From an uncultured Ruminococcus sp. (lineage in GTDB: Bacteria; Bacillota; Clostridia; Oscillospirales; Ruminococcaceae): a stretch of DNA of 37,869 nucleotides. Location of the stretch: contig CAMHMM010000002.1 in assembly GCA_946186215.1 (NCBI GenBank), positions 1-37,869 on the forward strand, given 5' to 3'. The notes below the pieces were generated by a model. It saw only the letters and a program-made list of their open reading frames with translations. It searched no databases and was not told the DNA's origin. Shown here piece after piece: positions 16,091-24,099 of this stretch (within the stretch, counting starts at the first letter, position 1; the number at the start of each line of letters is the position of its first letter). A program made the position numbers and the translations under genes.

Positions 16091-16666
16091 TTACATATGA
16101 AACAGATCCTTTATCTTACCGAGTATTCCTTTTTTATCTTTACCGGCTTTATCCTCATTGTTTACGGTTTGCTTTCCGTAAATAAGCTCATTCTGTTTCT
16201 CTTCAAAGTCTTTTACATTATCATATATCCCGGGGATGAACTGCTCATACAGTGCGACACCGTATTTTTCCTTCAGACGCTCATACTCTTCATGTGAGAG
16301 ACACAGCAGCCCCCACCCATCTGCACCTCTGTATCGTGCATATTCCATCAATACATATTCAGGTCTGAGCACTTCATCAAGCTTTTTCAGCACTTCCCAC
16401 TGATAGTAACAGTCCTTCGGAAAAGGTATGGGATAAGCCGCATCACCTTTATAGATCGTTATCTGCGGTTCTTCATCTGCATTATCCTCCGATGTGTAAC
16501 GGAACCTCCCGTCTTCGGGCAGTATCAGACCGCATATCTCTTCCAGTTCTTCCTTCCAGTCAATGTAGATAAGAGCCGCTTCCTCAAAAGCTTCACAGTC
16601 ATCATCTGTCTTTTCGCTGTCAAGAAAGCCACACAGCTTTTCATATGTATCTGTCACTATAGCCAT
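16091..16666 (-). CDS. Hypothetical acidic protein
   Basis: 191 residues; no family recognised. It appears soluble, acidic and alpha/beta, with aromatic-rich stretches (CYYQWEVLKKLDEVLRP, ARYRGADGWGLLCLSHEEY) and a basic C-terminal tail (KAGKDKKGILGKIKDLFHM) that could form an amphipathic, membrane-touching helix. The ATG at 16666 has AAAGGG only one base away, too close. An in-frame GTG nine bases downstream (16657) would have normal spacing and may be the real start. It is the last gene of a four-gene membrane cluster, 46 bp after the preceding gene. Its size and make-up resemble small immunity or accessory proteins, but that is speculation. Confidence 0.65.
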   Translation of the reverse strand: MAIVTDTYEKLCGFLDSEKTDDDCEAFEEAALIYIDWKEELEEICGLILPEDGRFRYTSEDNADEEPQITIYKGDAAYPIPFPKDCYYQWEVLKKLDEVLRPEYVLMEYARYRGADGWGLLCLSHEEYERLKEKYGVALYEQFIPGIYDNVKDFEEKQNELIYGKQTVNNEDKAGKDKKGILGKIKDLFHM

Positions 16667-16712
16667 ACCCTTTCAGTTATTCATTTCTTTTCCGCTTACA
16701 TTGCCAGCAATA

Positions 16713-17213
16713 TTATCGGTTTTCACTTAAACGGTCATATAAACTGCTGTACTTTTCATACAGGTCTTTTTCCATCGAGGTATCGACAGAATCCGTATAT
16801 ACAATATAGTAGCGCCTGTCTGTGCGGAATTCGCTGGTAGTTTCATTAAATGCCTTGTGCCCGGGATTTGCGGCATAAAAGCCTTCGTAATCCTCAACGC
16901 CGCCGATCTCCGTCTTATAGACGATCAAGCCGTTATCCTGACCATTGATGCCAACACCGTATTCGTATGAAAAAGAATATACATACGCTTTTTTCTCATT
17001 ATCGGGTATTATCAAACCGAAAGCATCAAGTATTTCTGTTTGTTCCCCGGGAGTAAAGTCACAGAGCATATTCTCAGGTTCCCCGTGAAAATGGTGCTGG
17101 GTAAGCCCCCAGAAAAAGAAATAAATGCCAACGGCTGCCATTATCAGAAGTATGATACTGCCAATAATGAGCCTTACAATAAAAACTTTTCTTGATATTT
17201 CTCTTAATTTCAT
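16713..17213 (-). CDS. Single-pass membrane protein, unknown function
   Basis: 166 residues. A basic N-terminus (MKLREISRKVFIVR) is followed by one transmembrane segment at about 13-36 (LIIGSIILLIMAAVGIYFFF), predicting N-in and a C-terminal extracytoplasmic domain of about 130 residues with many aromatic and acidic residues. No family recognised. Its ATG overlaps the stop of the YczE-like gene upstream (ATGA, 4 bp), and there is no ribosome site at proper distance, so its translation is probably coupled. This ties it functionally to the YhfC/YczE-like membrane genes. Confidence 0.75.
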   Translation of the reverse strand: MKLREISRKVFIVRLIIGSIILLIMAAVGIYFFFWGLTQHHFHGEPENMLCDFTPGEQTEILDAFGLIIPDNEKKAYVYSFSYEYGVGINGQDNGLIVYKTEIGGVEDYEGFYAANPGHKAFNETTSEFRTDRRYYIVYTDSVDTSMEKDLYEKYSSLYDRLSENR

Positions 17214-17887
17214 TCAGGGCAACACTTATTTCCTTTATTTTTCTTTACTATCTTATCAAAAACACTGTTATACACTTTGATGATATTACCGACAGCAAGA
17301 GCAGCTATGATGCTTCCCTCACGCACACCTTTCAGACTGCCTATAAATACAAAACATATAACAGCAGATACCACGATGTAAAATATATCAAAGAAAATCT
17401 TGATATTCTCATATCGTTTTCCGGTGACTGTACTTATCGCTCTGTTCATTGCCTCGCCGGGGAGCATTGCAACACCGCCCCTGACCTGTATCCATATCCC
17501 CAATGCAAGTATGATACAGCCCAGCAGCATAAATATAAACTGCATCGGATAATTTGCAACGGTAATATCTTTTATAAGCCAGCATGAAAAATTGGTAAGA
17601 TAACCGTATACAAAGGCAAGTACAGTCTGTACAGCTATCTCGGCATAATTGCATTTTCCCTTCTGGACAGCGATCTGTACAAGTATCTGCAATACACTCA
17701 TAAGGTTCAGCCACCCGCCGAATGTGAGCAGCTGATTTATCAGTGAGATCGAATACGGCACCGACGCAACAGGTGATGTTCCCAGCCCCGCCTTTGTGGA
17801 AAAAGCTACTCCCATAGAAGCGATGAACAAGCCTGTCAGAAAAAGAATATAGTTTTTTACGACCGTTTTGCTTATCTTCTTATCCAT
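17210..17887 (-). CDS. YczE/YitT-like integral membrane protein
   Basis: 225 residues with about five hydrophobic segments. The first carries the signature of the YczE/YyaS family: FIASMGVAFSTKAGLGTSPV, then ASVPYSIS. Later family-like elements are the QIAVQKGKC loop, GIWIQVRGGVAMLPGEAMNR and a closing hydrophobic pair. Family members are inner-membrane proteins of unknown biochemical role, often near transporters or stress genes. It sits 7 bp after a YhfC-type gene and overlaps the next gene by 4 bp, so the set is very likely one operon. Confidence 0.85.
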   Translation of the reverse strand: MDKKISKTVVKNYILFLTGLFIASMGVAFSTKAGLGTSPVASVPYSISLINQLLTFGGWLNLMSVLQILVQIAVQKGKCNYAEIAVQTVLAFVYGYLTNFSCWLIKDITVANYPMQFIFMLLGCIILALGIWIQVRGGVAMLPGEAMNRAISTVTGKRYENIKIFFDIFYIVVSAVICFVFIGSLKGVREGSIIAALAVGNIIKVYNSVFDKIVKKNKGNKCCPE

Positions 17888-17894
17888 TATTGGT

Positions 17895-18548
17895 TTACGC
17901 TGAATCCTTTATATATTTATGTGCAAATATCATCGTTCCTGCCGAAAAGATATATGGCACGATCTCGTGCAGGATAAAGCAGGGAACGGAGTCTATATTA
18001 AAGATAAGGACAGCCTTGATAAAATCCTCGGCAATGTGTATAAGCACAGCATAGAGCAGAAATTTTCTGCTGTCCCGATAGTGTACCGAGATATACACAA
18101 GCATGGTCAGCGCGATGTGAGACACCATTGAATTTGCGGCACCAACTATTTCCGGAATGCTGCCCGGAGCCGCCTCACCGCTCAGGATCCCGTTTATCAT
18201 GATCGCGGCATTGGCAAGGATAAGCTCGCTGCCGCCATGCCCTATACCATAGGACACAGAATCCTCATGTCTATCATAGCTGTTTATAATATATTTCATT
18301 ATCAGGAATTTTCCGCATTCCTCGGTTATCCCCGACAGCACTGCATTCGACATGGCTCCTGCAGGTACGAACAGCCAGAAAAACGCACGCACGAAGGATA
18401 TGAACATATATCCGATGAAGCCGCACACCGCAGGAAATATCCGCCCGTTTCGCTTCCGTCGGAGTATATATAACATTGCAGCAGGGAGTGCGAATAAATA
18501 TATCAGCTCCAGAACGGCTGCAAATGTGCTGAGTGAAGTCTTGTCCAT
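17895..18548 (-). CDS. YhfC-family putative intramembrane protease
   Basis: 217 residues, polytopic (about six to seven hydrophobic segments), with a GAGGCGG site 8 bases before the ATG. Conserved YhfC-type features are ITEECGKFLIMKYI with the paired Glu, YGIGHGGSELILAN with His and Glu, and a later IHIAEDF. These match the glutamic-type intramembrane protease layout (related to CPBP/Abi peptidases), in which EE and His line a membrane active site. The substrate is unknown. First gene of a four-gene membrane cluster; divergent from the secreted-protein gene at 18761. Confidence 0.85.
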   Translation of the reverse strand: MDKTSLSTFAAVLELIYLFALPAAMLYILRRKRNGRIFPAVCGFIGYMFISFVRAFFWLFVPAGAMSNAVLSGITEECGKFLIMKYIINSYDRHEDSVSYGIGHGGSELILANAAIMINGILSGEAAPGSIPEIVGAANSMVSHIALTMLVYISVHYRDSRKFLLYAVLIHIAEDFIKAVLIFNIDSVPCFILHEIVPYIFSAGTMIFAHKYIKDSA

Positions 18549-18599
18549 ACGGTCGCCGCCTCAGAGACGGGGGACATACGCTGCGGTCATATGCAGATT

Positions 18600-18629
18600 T
18601 TGCTTTTCGGGCATTTCTCCCCCAAAAGC
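18600..18629. promoter_or_regulatory. Hairpin in the divergent region 18549-18760
   Basis: TGCTTTT (with GGG after one bulged C) pairs with CCC-AAAAGCA across a 9-nt loop. It lies between the YhfC-type gene and the + strand secreted protein and would be in the 5' leader of either. No clear promoter was found in this 210-bp gap. Confidence 0.35.
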
Positions 18630-18760
18630 AAAACCACACGCTCAGATACGCCCCGAAAATTTTTTTGCATTTTAACCGATTTTTGTTGTCCTTTTTTCAG
18701 ACTTCGTCGGTTAAACATACAGAGACAAATAATACAGAAAAATCTTTGGAGGAAATATCT

Positions 18761-19318
18761 ATGAGACACACAGTTAAAGCAATGGCTGCCGCATTTATGG
18801 CAGTTATATCGATAAGCACGATACCGGCCGCAGTAAGCGCTGATGCCTTTTCCGACGAACCCGCCGGCGGCATATATTCCTACACCGATGATTTTTACGG
18901 CGATGTATTTTACAGTGCAGACTGCGGATATTATTATATCAATGCAGACGGCAGGGCTGTACTTATAGTTCCCGATGCCGCACTGGCAGCCGAAACACCC
19001 TCTTACAGGATCGACGGCTACTACAACACCGAAAACACTACTGTCGATGACATCAGTGTGATGAAATACACATCAGACAGCGGCAACGCCCTGTATATCC
19101 GCACGGGCGACGGCTGCTATGATGTAAGCGGCGATCACACGGCCTACGATATTGAAGAGGCTGCCAACATCAACGGTGCGGCAGTCACCTTCAAAGGCTT
19201 CACCGGCGAGGGATATCACCTCGCAGTCTGGACAAAGGGCGGCAGATCATTCTCCGTCAAGTCCAGAAAAGCGCTGACATTCGCTGAGCTTCAGAACATA
19301 GTTTTTGCCGTGATCTGA
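18761..19318 (+). CDS. Small secreted protein of unknown function
   Basis: 185 residues from the ATG at 18761, with TTGGAGGAA upstream; the frame is open further 5' but that sequence is not protein-like. Signal peptide: MRHTVKAMAAAFMAVISIS, then TIPAAVSA-DA, cleavage near 27. The mature domain is rich in Tyr, Asp and Gly, with strands such as FYGDVFYSADCGYYYINADG and YHLAVWTKGGRSFSVK, suggesting a compact beta fold. Two cysteines are present (C50 region and the GCYDVSG stretch). No family recognised. Monocistronic, ended by the terminator at 19457. Confidence 0.75.
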   Translation: MRHTVKAMAAAFMAVISISTIPAAVSADAFSDEPAGGIYSYTDDFYGDVFYSADCGYYYINADGRAVLIVPDAALAAETPSYRIDGYYNTENTTVDDISVMKYTSDSGNALYIRTGDGCYDVSGDHTAYDIEEAANINGAAVTFKGFTGEGYHLAVWTKGGRSFSVKSRKALTFAELQNIVFAVI

Positions 19319-19456
19319 GCTTATGCGGACACCGCAAAGCCATGATACCGACTGCTGTCCGCCCGCTTTCGGCAGACGGCAGAGTATCGCAGAGAATACC
19401 GGCTCTGTGCGCTTTGCCTGATATATGTCCTCCAAATTGATTGCTTTTATATATTT

Positions 19457-19489
19457 GCACTGCCCGTTCCCGGACAGTGCGCTTTTTTT
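19457..19489 (+). terminator. Intrinsic terminator of the secreted-protein gene
   Basis: GCACTG-c-CCG (19457-19466) pairs with CGG-a-CAGTGC (19471-19480), one mismatch, followed by GCTTTTTTT. It lies about 140 bases past the stop at 19318; nothing else was seen in the gap 19319-19456. Confidence 0.85.
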
Positions 19490-19505
19490 GCTTTAAATCC
19501 CCCGG

Positions 19506-21308
19506 TCATTTCTTCTCGAACAGCGGGATAAGCATATTCTCTTCAAATTCATCGTCGGGAAGCGGCGGATTCATATACTCGAGCGGAAGCGACTCCATCT
19601 GCCCGTCCGAACGCTTGTATGATACCTGCTTGGGGAACGCGGTAAGCCCGATGGGAGTCATTACCTCGCATATTACCGGCTCGTCACACCCGAGAACATC
19701 AGCGACCTTCCGGCTGAGCTCATCATTGCTGCAGATCTTTTCCGTCCTGATACCGTAAGCTGCTGCCACAGCGGAGATATCGGGAAGCGAAAGCTCAGAT
19801 TCCTGTGTGCAGGCCACCAGATGCCCTGCGAAAAGATTGGTCTGTGTAGCTCTTATAGCACCGTATCCCCTGTTGGAAAGCACGAATATTTTTATCGGCA
19901 GTTTCAGCCGGCGTATTGTTTCAAGCTCCTGTATATTCATTACAAAACCGCCGTCGCCATTCACACCGACAGTTCTTCGCCTTCCGCCCGCAAGGCAGGC
20001 ACCTATGGCTGAGGGCAGTCCGTAGCCCATTGAGGCAAGCCCCTTCGTGCAGAATACTCTTTGACCTTTTCTTACCTTGAAGCCCTGCATCGATATATCT
20101 ATACAGCTTCCCGAGCTGCCCGAAACATAAATATCATTTTCCGTCATCTGAGAGGATATCTCATCTATCAGGCAGTATGTGTTCACAAGCTCCTTCTGCT
20201 GGCGGTATTCAGGCAGAATAATAGGATATCTGCTCTTCACCCTATCCGCATAGGCAAACCATGCAGACCTGTCAGGATGCTTTATGCGGTCTTTTTCCTC
20301 GAGCATAACAGAGATAAATCTTCCCGCATCCGCACATATCGTCATATCAGGGCGTACATTGATCTTTGCAAGCTCGTTTTTATCGATATCCACCATGATC
20401 TTGTATGCCGCTCTTGCAAAGCCGTTGAAATTATACCCCGTCTGAAGAAGATTCATCCTTGCACCGACAGTCAGGAAAAAGTCGGAATTCTGCTGGATAA
20501 AATTGGCATATCTGTGCCCGAGACCGCCCGGTCGGCCGTAATACAGCGGGTCATCTTCTGTAATAAGATCTATCCCGTTCCATGTGGTGAGCACCGGAAT
20601 CCCGAGTTCGCGGACAAGCTGTGAAAACTCCTCTGCAGCACCTGCAAGTCTTATCCCGTTTCCTGCAAGGATAACAGGGCGTTCGGAACAGTTCAGCCTG
20701 TCTATAGTCTCTGTTACCTTCTGGCGCAGATAGACCTCATCCTCGGGAATCTCAAAGGGTGTGTACCCGATAAGGTTCTCTTCATTGATCATGCTTGCCT
20801 GAACATCAAGCGGGATGTCGAGCCAGACAGGACCTTTTCTGCCGTGAGTAGCTTCATACAGAGCCTTCTCCATATGATATCTTATCATGGAAGGATCATC
20901 CACGACAGCGGCATATTTAGTGATGGACTTCACAACGGATATTATATCAAGCTCCTGCATACCCTGCTGGCGGATGCCCTGCCCGTTTATCATATCAAGA
21001 CGCTTTACCTGTCCTGATACGACAAACATCGGGGTGGATTCGATATAAGCTCCTGCAACTCCGGTAAGCGCATTTGTTCCGCCGGGGCCTGTTGTGACCA
21101 TCAAAAGTCCTATCCTGTTATTCACTCTTGCATATGCTTCGGCAGCGATAGCCGCTCCCTGCTCATGCTGGCAGCAGACAAATTTTATATCCTTGCTGTT
21201 TCCCAGTGAATCATTGAGGTGCATTGCACCGCCGCCCGGCAGCATGAACATATGCTTCGCACCGGTCTGTTCAAGTTTTTTTATCACATAGTCGGAAAGT
21301 TTGATCAT
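19506..21308 (-). CDS. ThDP-dependent enzyme, acetolactate-synthase-like
   Basis: 600 residues; GGGTGA upstream. The three-domain ThDP-enzyme layout is clear. The Pyr domain has the activating Glu49 in CCQHEQGAAIAAEAYAR and TTGPGGTNALTGVAGAY (72-88). A central Rossmann-like domain follows (about 190-350). The PP domain has the cofactor motif GDGGFVMNIQELETI from 451 with Asn479. Enzymes of this type decarboxylate pyruvate (or a 2-oxo acid) and add the two-carbon unit to an acceptor. No small regulatory subunit or other ilv gene is nearby, so a dedicated pathway is more likely than valine or isoleucine synthesis. It follows the aldolase-like gene by 15 bp. Comparable pairs occur in sugar-modification clusters, which is only a hint here. 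Confidence 0.9.
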   Translation of the reverse strand: MIKLSDYVIKKLEQTGAKHMFMLPGGGAMHLNDSLGNSKDIKFVCCQHEQGAAIAAEAYARVNNRIGLLMVTTGPGGTNALTGVAGAYIESTPMFVVSGQVKRLDMINGQGIRQQGMQELDIISVVKSITKYAAVVDDPSMIRYHMEKALYEATHGRKGPVWLDIPLDVQASMINEENLIGYTPFEIPEDEVYLRQKVTETIDRLNCSERPVILAGNGIRLAGAAEEFSQLVRELGIPVLTTWNGIDLITEDDPLYYGRPGGLGHRYANFIQQNSDFFLTVGARMNLLQTGYNFNGFARAAYKIMVDIDKNELAKINVRPDMTICADAGRFISVMLEEKDRIKHPDRSAWFAYADRVKSRYPIILPEYRQQKELVNTYCLIDEISSQMTENDIYVSGSSGSCIDISMQGFKVRKGQRVFCTKGLASMGYGLPSAIGACLAGGRRRTVGVNGDGGFVMNIQELETIRRLKLPIKIFVLSNRGYGAIRATQTNLFAGHLVACTQESELSLPDISAVAAAYGIRTEKICSNDELSRKVADVLGCDEPVICEVMTPIGLTAFPKQVSYKRSDGQMESLPLEYMNPPLPDDEFEENMLIPLFEKK

Positions 21309-21323
21309 AGCCTGTCACCCGGA

Positions 21324-22964
21324 TCAGTTTTCACTGTAATTTTCATCGAATATACTCGGAGTTATAAACCTGATATCAATATCCCTGCCGATACTGCGGC
21401 GGTAGGACATATACATATCCTTTATCTCCTCATTGAGCTCATCCCACTTGTTTTCGGGATTGAGCGTAGGCAGATTGACATCACCATAGCTCTCATTGTA
21501 CTGTGTCTTGAAGCCGTCAAAGCCTGCGATAAGTATCTCCTTCGCCTCTATCATGCTCATAAGCCGCAGAGCTGTGATCATAGCGTTGTCGAAATGCGGC
21601 CATTTATGGGACGGCGAGCCTCTGTTTATCACTCTGTCGAAATTGACGACATATTCATCGCCGCTTCCTGCGGTGATATTTGAAAGAATGACCTTCTTTA
21701 CAGCTGAGAACACATCTGTGTAAACATCCTTTGCGTACACGAATCTTGCTTCATTGGTAAAGAAAAGGTAATCGTAGGCGTAGCCCGGGATAACTGCATT
21801 TACTGCGAATACAACAGGTTTTTCCTGCGCTGTCACATTCTTTATGCTCTCCGCCTGTGTAACGGATGATCTGCCCGGGGCAATAAGCATGACTTTTCTG
21901 CCCGAAACAGCCTTCCTGAGATCAGACAGTGCCTGTTCATCATCCACATGACGGCTCTGGTTGAGAAGATATTTTTCCTCGAGAAGATCATAATCATACT
22001 TAGTGCGATCCTCGGGAGAAAGGGATTCGATAATATTTTTCATATCCTTTGCACCTGTACGGTGGTTCTGGGTGAGATATGCAATATTATTTACATGACA
22101 GCAGTACATTCCCGCGATCATATAGCGGGTGGAATAGCCCCATGTATACTTCTCCCTGAAATATTCCATATACAGATCTATGGCATCCATGATCATGTTC
22201 ATATCATATCTGCCGTTGTGACTGCGGTCAAGGAAGCTTGCCACCAGCTCGGTAGTGGCATTTCCTGCGCCGCGCCCCATACCGCAGAGACTGCTGTCGA
22301 GCACGATATCTCTCTGACTGTCGGCAAGTATATCCACAAAATGCTTGCAGAGAGCAAAGGCAAGCTGCTGGTTGTTATGGGAATGAAAGCCGAGCTTTAT
22401 CTGCGGAGCCACTGTCCTGTCAAGAACACTGACGATCCTTTCAAGATCCTCCTCATACATCGCACCGAATGTATCCACCACAGAAATGCTTACCGGATCC
22501 AGTTCATTAATGTATTCTGCAGCCTCGATAAGGTCTTCATCCGAATATGAAAGGGTGTTGGCCAGCTGCAGATACACCTGATATCCTTTGTCCTTTATCT
22601 TCTTTGCAACAGCCGTGCCGCCCTCTATCTTCCCGTGGGGGAATACTACTCTGACCGCATCGATGGAATCATGAGTACAGGGGGGCAGTGTATCAAGATC
22701 ATACCTGTCCCAGTCGATCATCACAACATAGGTGATACCGGGCTTTTTATCCTGCAGGAATTCTTTCAGATCATCGGGCACATGAAAATAAGTAGTGCCC
22801 TCCTCATAGGCCGGATTCTTGAGCCATCCGCATTCGATGATATCGGCATTTGCCTCACCCAGTTTTTTGATCAGTCCCTTTATGGCGGGCACACCGAATT
22901 TCCCTCCGGTTATATATGCGCCATCCCTGAGTGTGCAGTCAAGAAGCTGTATTTTTTTTGCCAT
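21324..22964 (-). CDS. HMGL-like aldolase fused to an unassigned C-terminal domain
   Basis: 546 residues, with AGAGGTGA 7 bases before the ATG. Residues 1 to about 300 are an HMG-CoA-lyase/4-hydroxy-2-oxovalerate-aldolase type TIM barrel: LLDCTLRDGAYITGG (Arg13, Asp14), metal ligands HSH at 194-196 in LGFHSHNNQQLA, and the glycine-rich CGMGRGAGNATTEL (227-240). The remaining ~200 residues start a new domain near 355 (KVMLIAPGRSS, then VVFAVNAVIPGYAYDYLFFT), which looks Rossmann-like and is not part of ordinary aldolases. Predicted chemistry is C-C bond cleavage or formation involving pyruvate. It is the first gene of a tight two-gene unit with the ThDP enzyme; substrates unknown. Confidence 0.88.
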   Translation of the reverse strand: MAKKIQLLDCTLRDGAYITGGKFGVPAIKGLIKKLGEANADIIECGWLKNPAYEEGTTYFHVPDDLKEFLQDKKPGITYVVMIDWDRYDLDTLPPCTHDSIDAVRVVFPHGKIEGGTAVAKKIKDKGYQVYLQLANTLSYSDEDLIEAAEYINELDPVSISVVDTFGAMYEEDLERIVSVLDRTVAPQIKLGFHSHNNQQLAFALCKHFVDILADSQRDIVLDSSLCGMGRGAGNATTELVASFLDRSHNGRYDMNMIMDAIDLYMEYFREKYTWGYSTRYMIAGMYCCHVNNIAYLTQNHRTGAKDMKNIIESLSPEDRTKYDYDLLEEKYLLNQSRHVDDEQALSDLRKAVSGRKVMLIAPGRSSVTQAESIKNVTAQEKPVVFAVNAVIPGYAYDYLFFTNEARFVYAKDVYTDVFSAVKKVILSNITAGSGDEYVVNFDRVINRGSPSHKWPHFDNAMITALRLMSMIEAKEILIAGFDGFKTQYNESYGDVNLPTLNPENKWDELNEEIKDMYMSYRRSIGRDIDIRFITPSIFDENYSEN

Positions 22965-23053
22965 TTCCGTTCACCTCTGTTTGGTTTTAAGGAAAGCACC
23001 GGATAAACGCTTTTCCTGTGCGCTTTTCAAGTGTCTTTCCCTGTCTTTGGCGG

Positions 23054-23077
23054 GGCAGATAACCTGTTCTATCTGCC
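23054..23077. repeat. Short hairpin between pseudouridine synthase and aldolase genes
   Basis: GGCAGATA (23054-23061) and TATCTGCC (23070-23077) form a perfect 8-bp inverted repeat with an 8-nt loop in the 136-bp gap. There is no T-run on either side, so it is not an obvious terminator. Confidence 0.4.
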
Positions 23078-23100
23078 TGTTGTATGATACTGCGCATCAG

Positions 23101-24063
23101 TCATGATGCGATATCCGCAAATTTCTGTTTTACGCGCTGTACCGTGCGTTCGGCGGTAAATTCCCGCCCGTCCAGATATGAAAGCGTGCAGCCGCTGTCA
23201 AAATGAAATCTCAGCCTGCAGGAAAAAAGCTGCTGCATTTTCGTTCCCGTGCTGCGGTTGATACGGTTGTCGCCGTATTTTCCGTCACCCAGCACAGGAC
23301 AGCCGATGTGCGCCATATGCGCCCTTATCTGGTGTGTCCTGCCTGTGAGCAGGTCTATCTCCAGCAGTGAAAATCCCTCTTTGCTTTCCAGCACCCTGTA
23401 CCCCGTGCGTATCTCCTTGTTGGCAGGCGTGCTTTTGTCCTGCACATATACGCGGTTGAGCTTTTCATCCTTGTAGAGATATGCCGTGAGTATGCCGCTG
23501 TCATGGGGCGGTCTCCCCGAAACGATGCACATATATGTCTTATCCGTGCGCCGTTCCTTCACAGCAAGGTTCATCTCCCGCAGTGCCGCGGCATTCTTTG
23601 CCGCTATCACGATGCCGCCCGTATTTCTGTCAAGGCGGTTGCACAAAGCGGGGGCAAAGGAGTTCTCCCTTTCGGGATCATACTCGCCCTTCTCACAAAG
23701 ATAAGCCTTGAGCCTGTTTGCAAGGGTGTCTGCGGTGTGTATGTCATCCTCATGCACCACAAGTCCCTGCGGCTTGTCTATGAGGATTATGTTCTCATCC
23801 TCATAAATGATATCTATATGAGAGGAAACGGCTCTGAATGTATCCTCTGTCACCGTGCCCAGCATATCATCGGGAAGATATATCTCCAGCACATCCCCTT
23901 CACAGAGCATTGTGCTGATCTCGCAGCGCTTCCGGTTGAGCTTGATGTTCTTTGTGCGTATGCCCTTGTAAAGCGCTGACTGAGGCATCGCGGGGCAGGC
24001 CTTGGTGATGAATTTATCCACACGCTGTCCCGCATCATTGGGATTGATCACAAATCTTTTCAT
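23101..24063 (-). CDS. RluA-family pseudouridine synthase
   Basis: 320 residues. It converts specific uridines of rRNA (RluC/RluD type) to pseudouridine. An N-terminal S4-like RNA-binding domain (about 12-65) precedes the catalytic domain with LIDKPQGLVVH (94-104) and motif II CNRLDRNTGGIVIAAK, catalytic Asp145. The usual HRLD is NRLD here, a known sub-family variant. LLTGRTHQIRAHMAHIGCPV, then LGDGKYG, completes the family signature. The Shine-Dalgarno is weak. The target uridine cannot be assigned. Confidence 0.94.
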   Translation of the reverse strand: MKRFVINPNDAGQRVDKFITKACPAMPQSALYKGIRTKNIKLNRKRCEISTMLCEGDVLEIYLPDDMLGTVTEDTFRAVSSHIDIIYEDENIILIDKPQGLVVHEDDIHTADTLANRLKAYLCEKGEYDPERENSFAPALCNRLDRNTGGIVIAAKNAAALREMNLAVKERRTDKTYMCIVSGRPPHDSGILTAYLYKDEKLNRVYVQDKSTPANKEIRTGYRVLESKEGFSLLEIDLLTGRTHQIRAHMAHIGCPVLGDGKYGDNRINRSTGTKMQQLFSCRLRFHFDSGCTLSYLDGREFTAERTVQRVKQKFADIAS

Positions 24064-24099
24064 ATAATACGCCGGCGGTCGCTTTTATCCGGCATTTCC

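Noticed and set aside
18533..18760. N-terminal extension of the secreted protein at 18761
   Set aside because: It would bury the signal peptide; a strong TTGGAGGAA site marks the ATG at 18761.
22965..23100. Promoter TTGAAA-17-TTTATC before the aldolase gene
   Set aside because: The -10 matches at only three of six positions; too weak to report as a feature.
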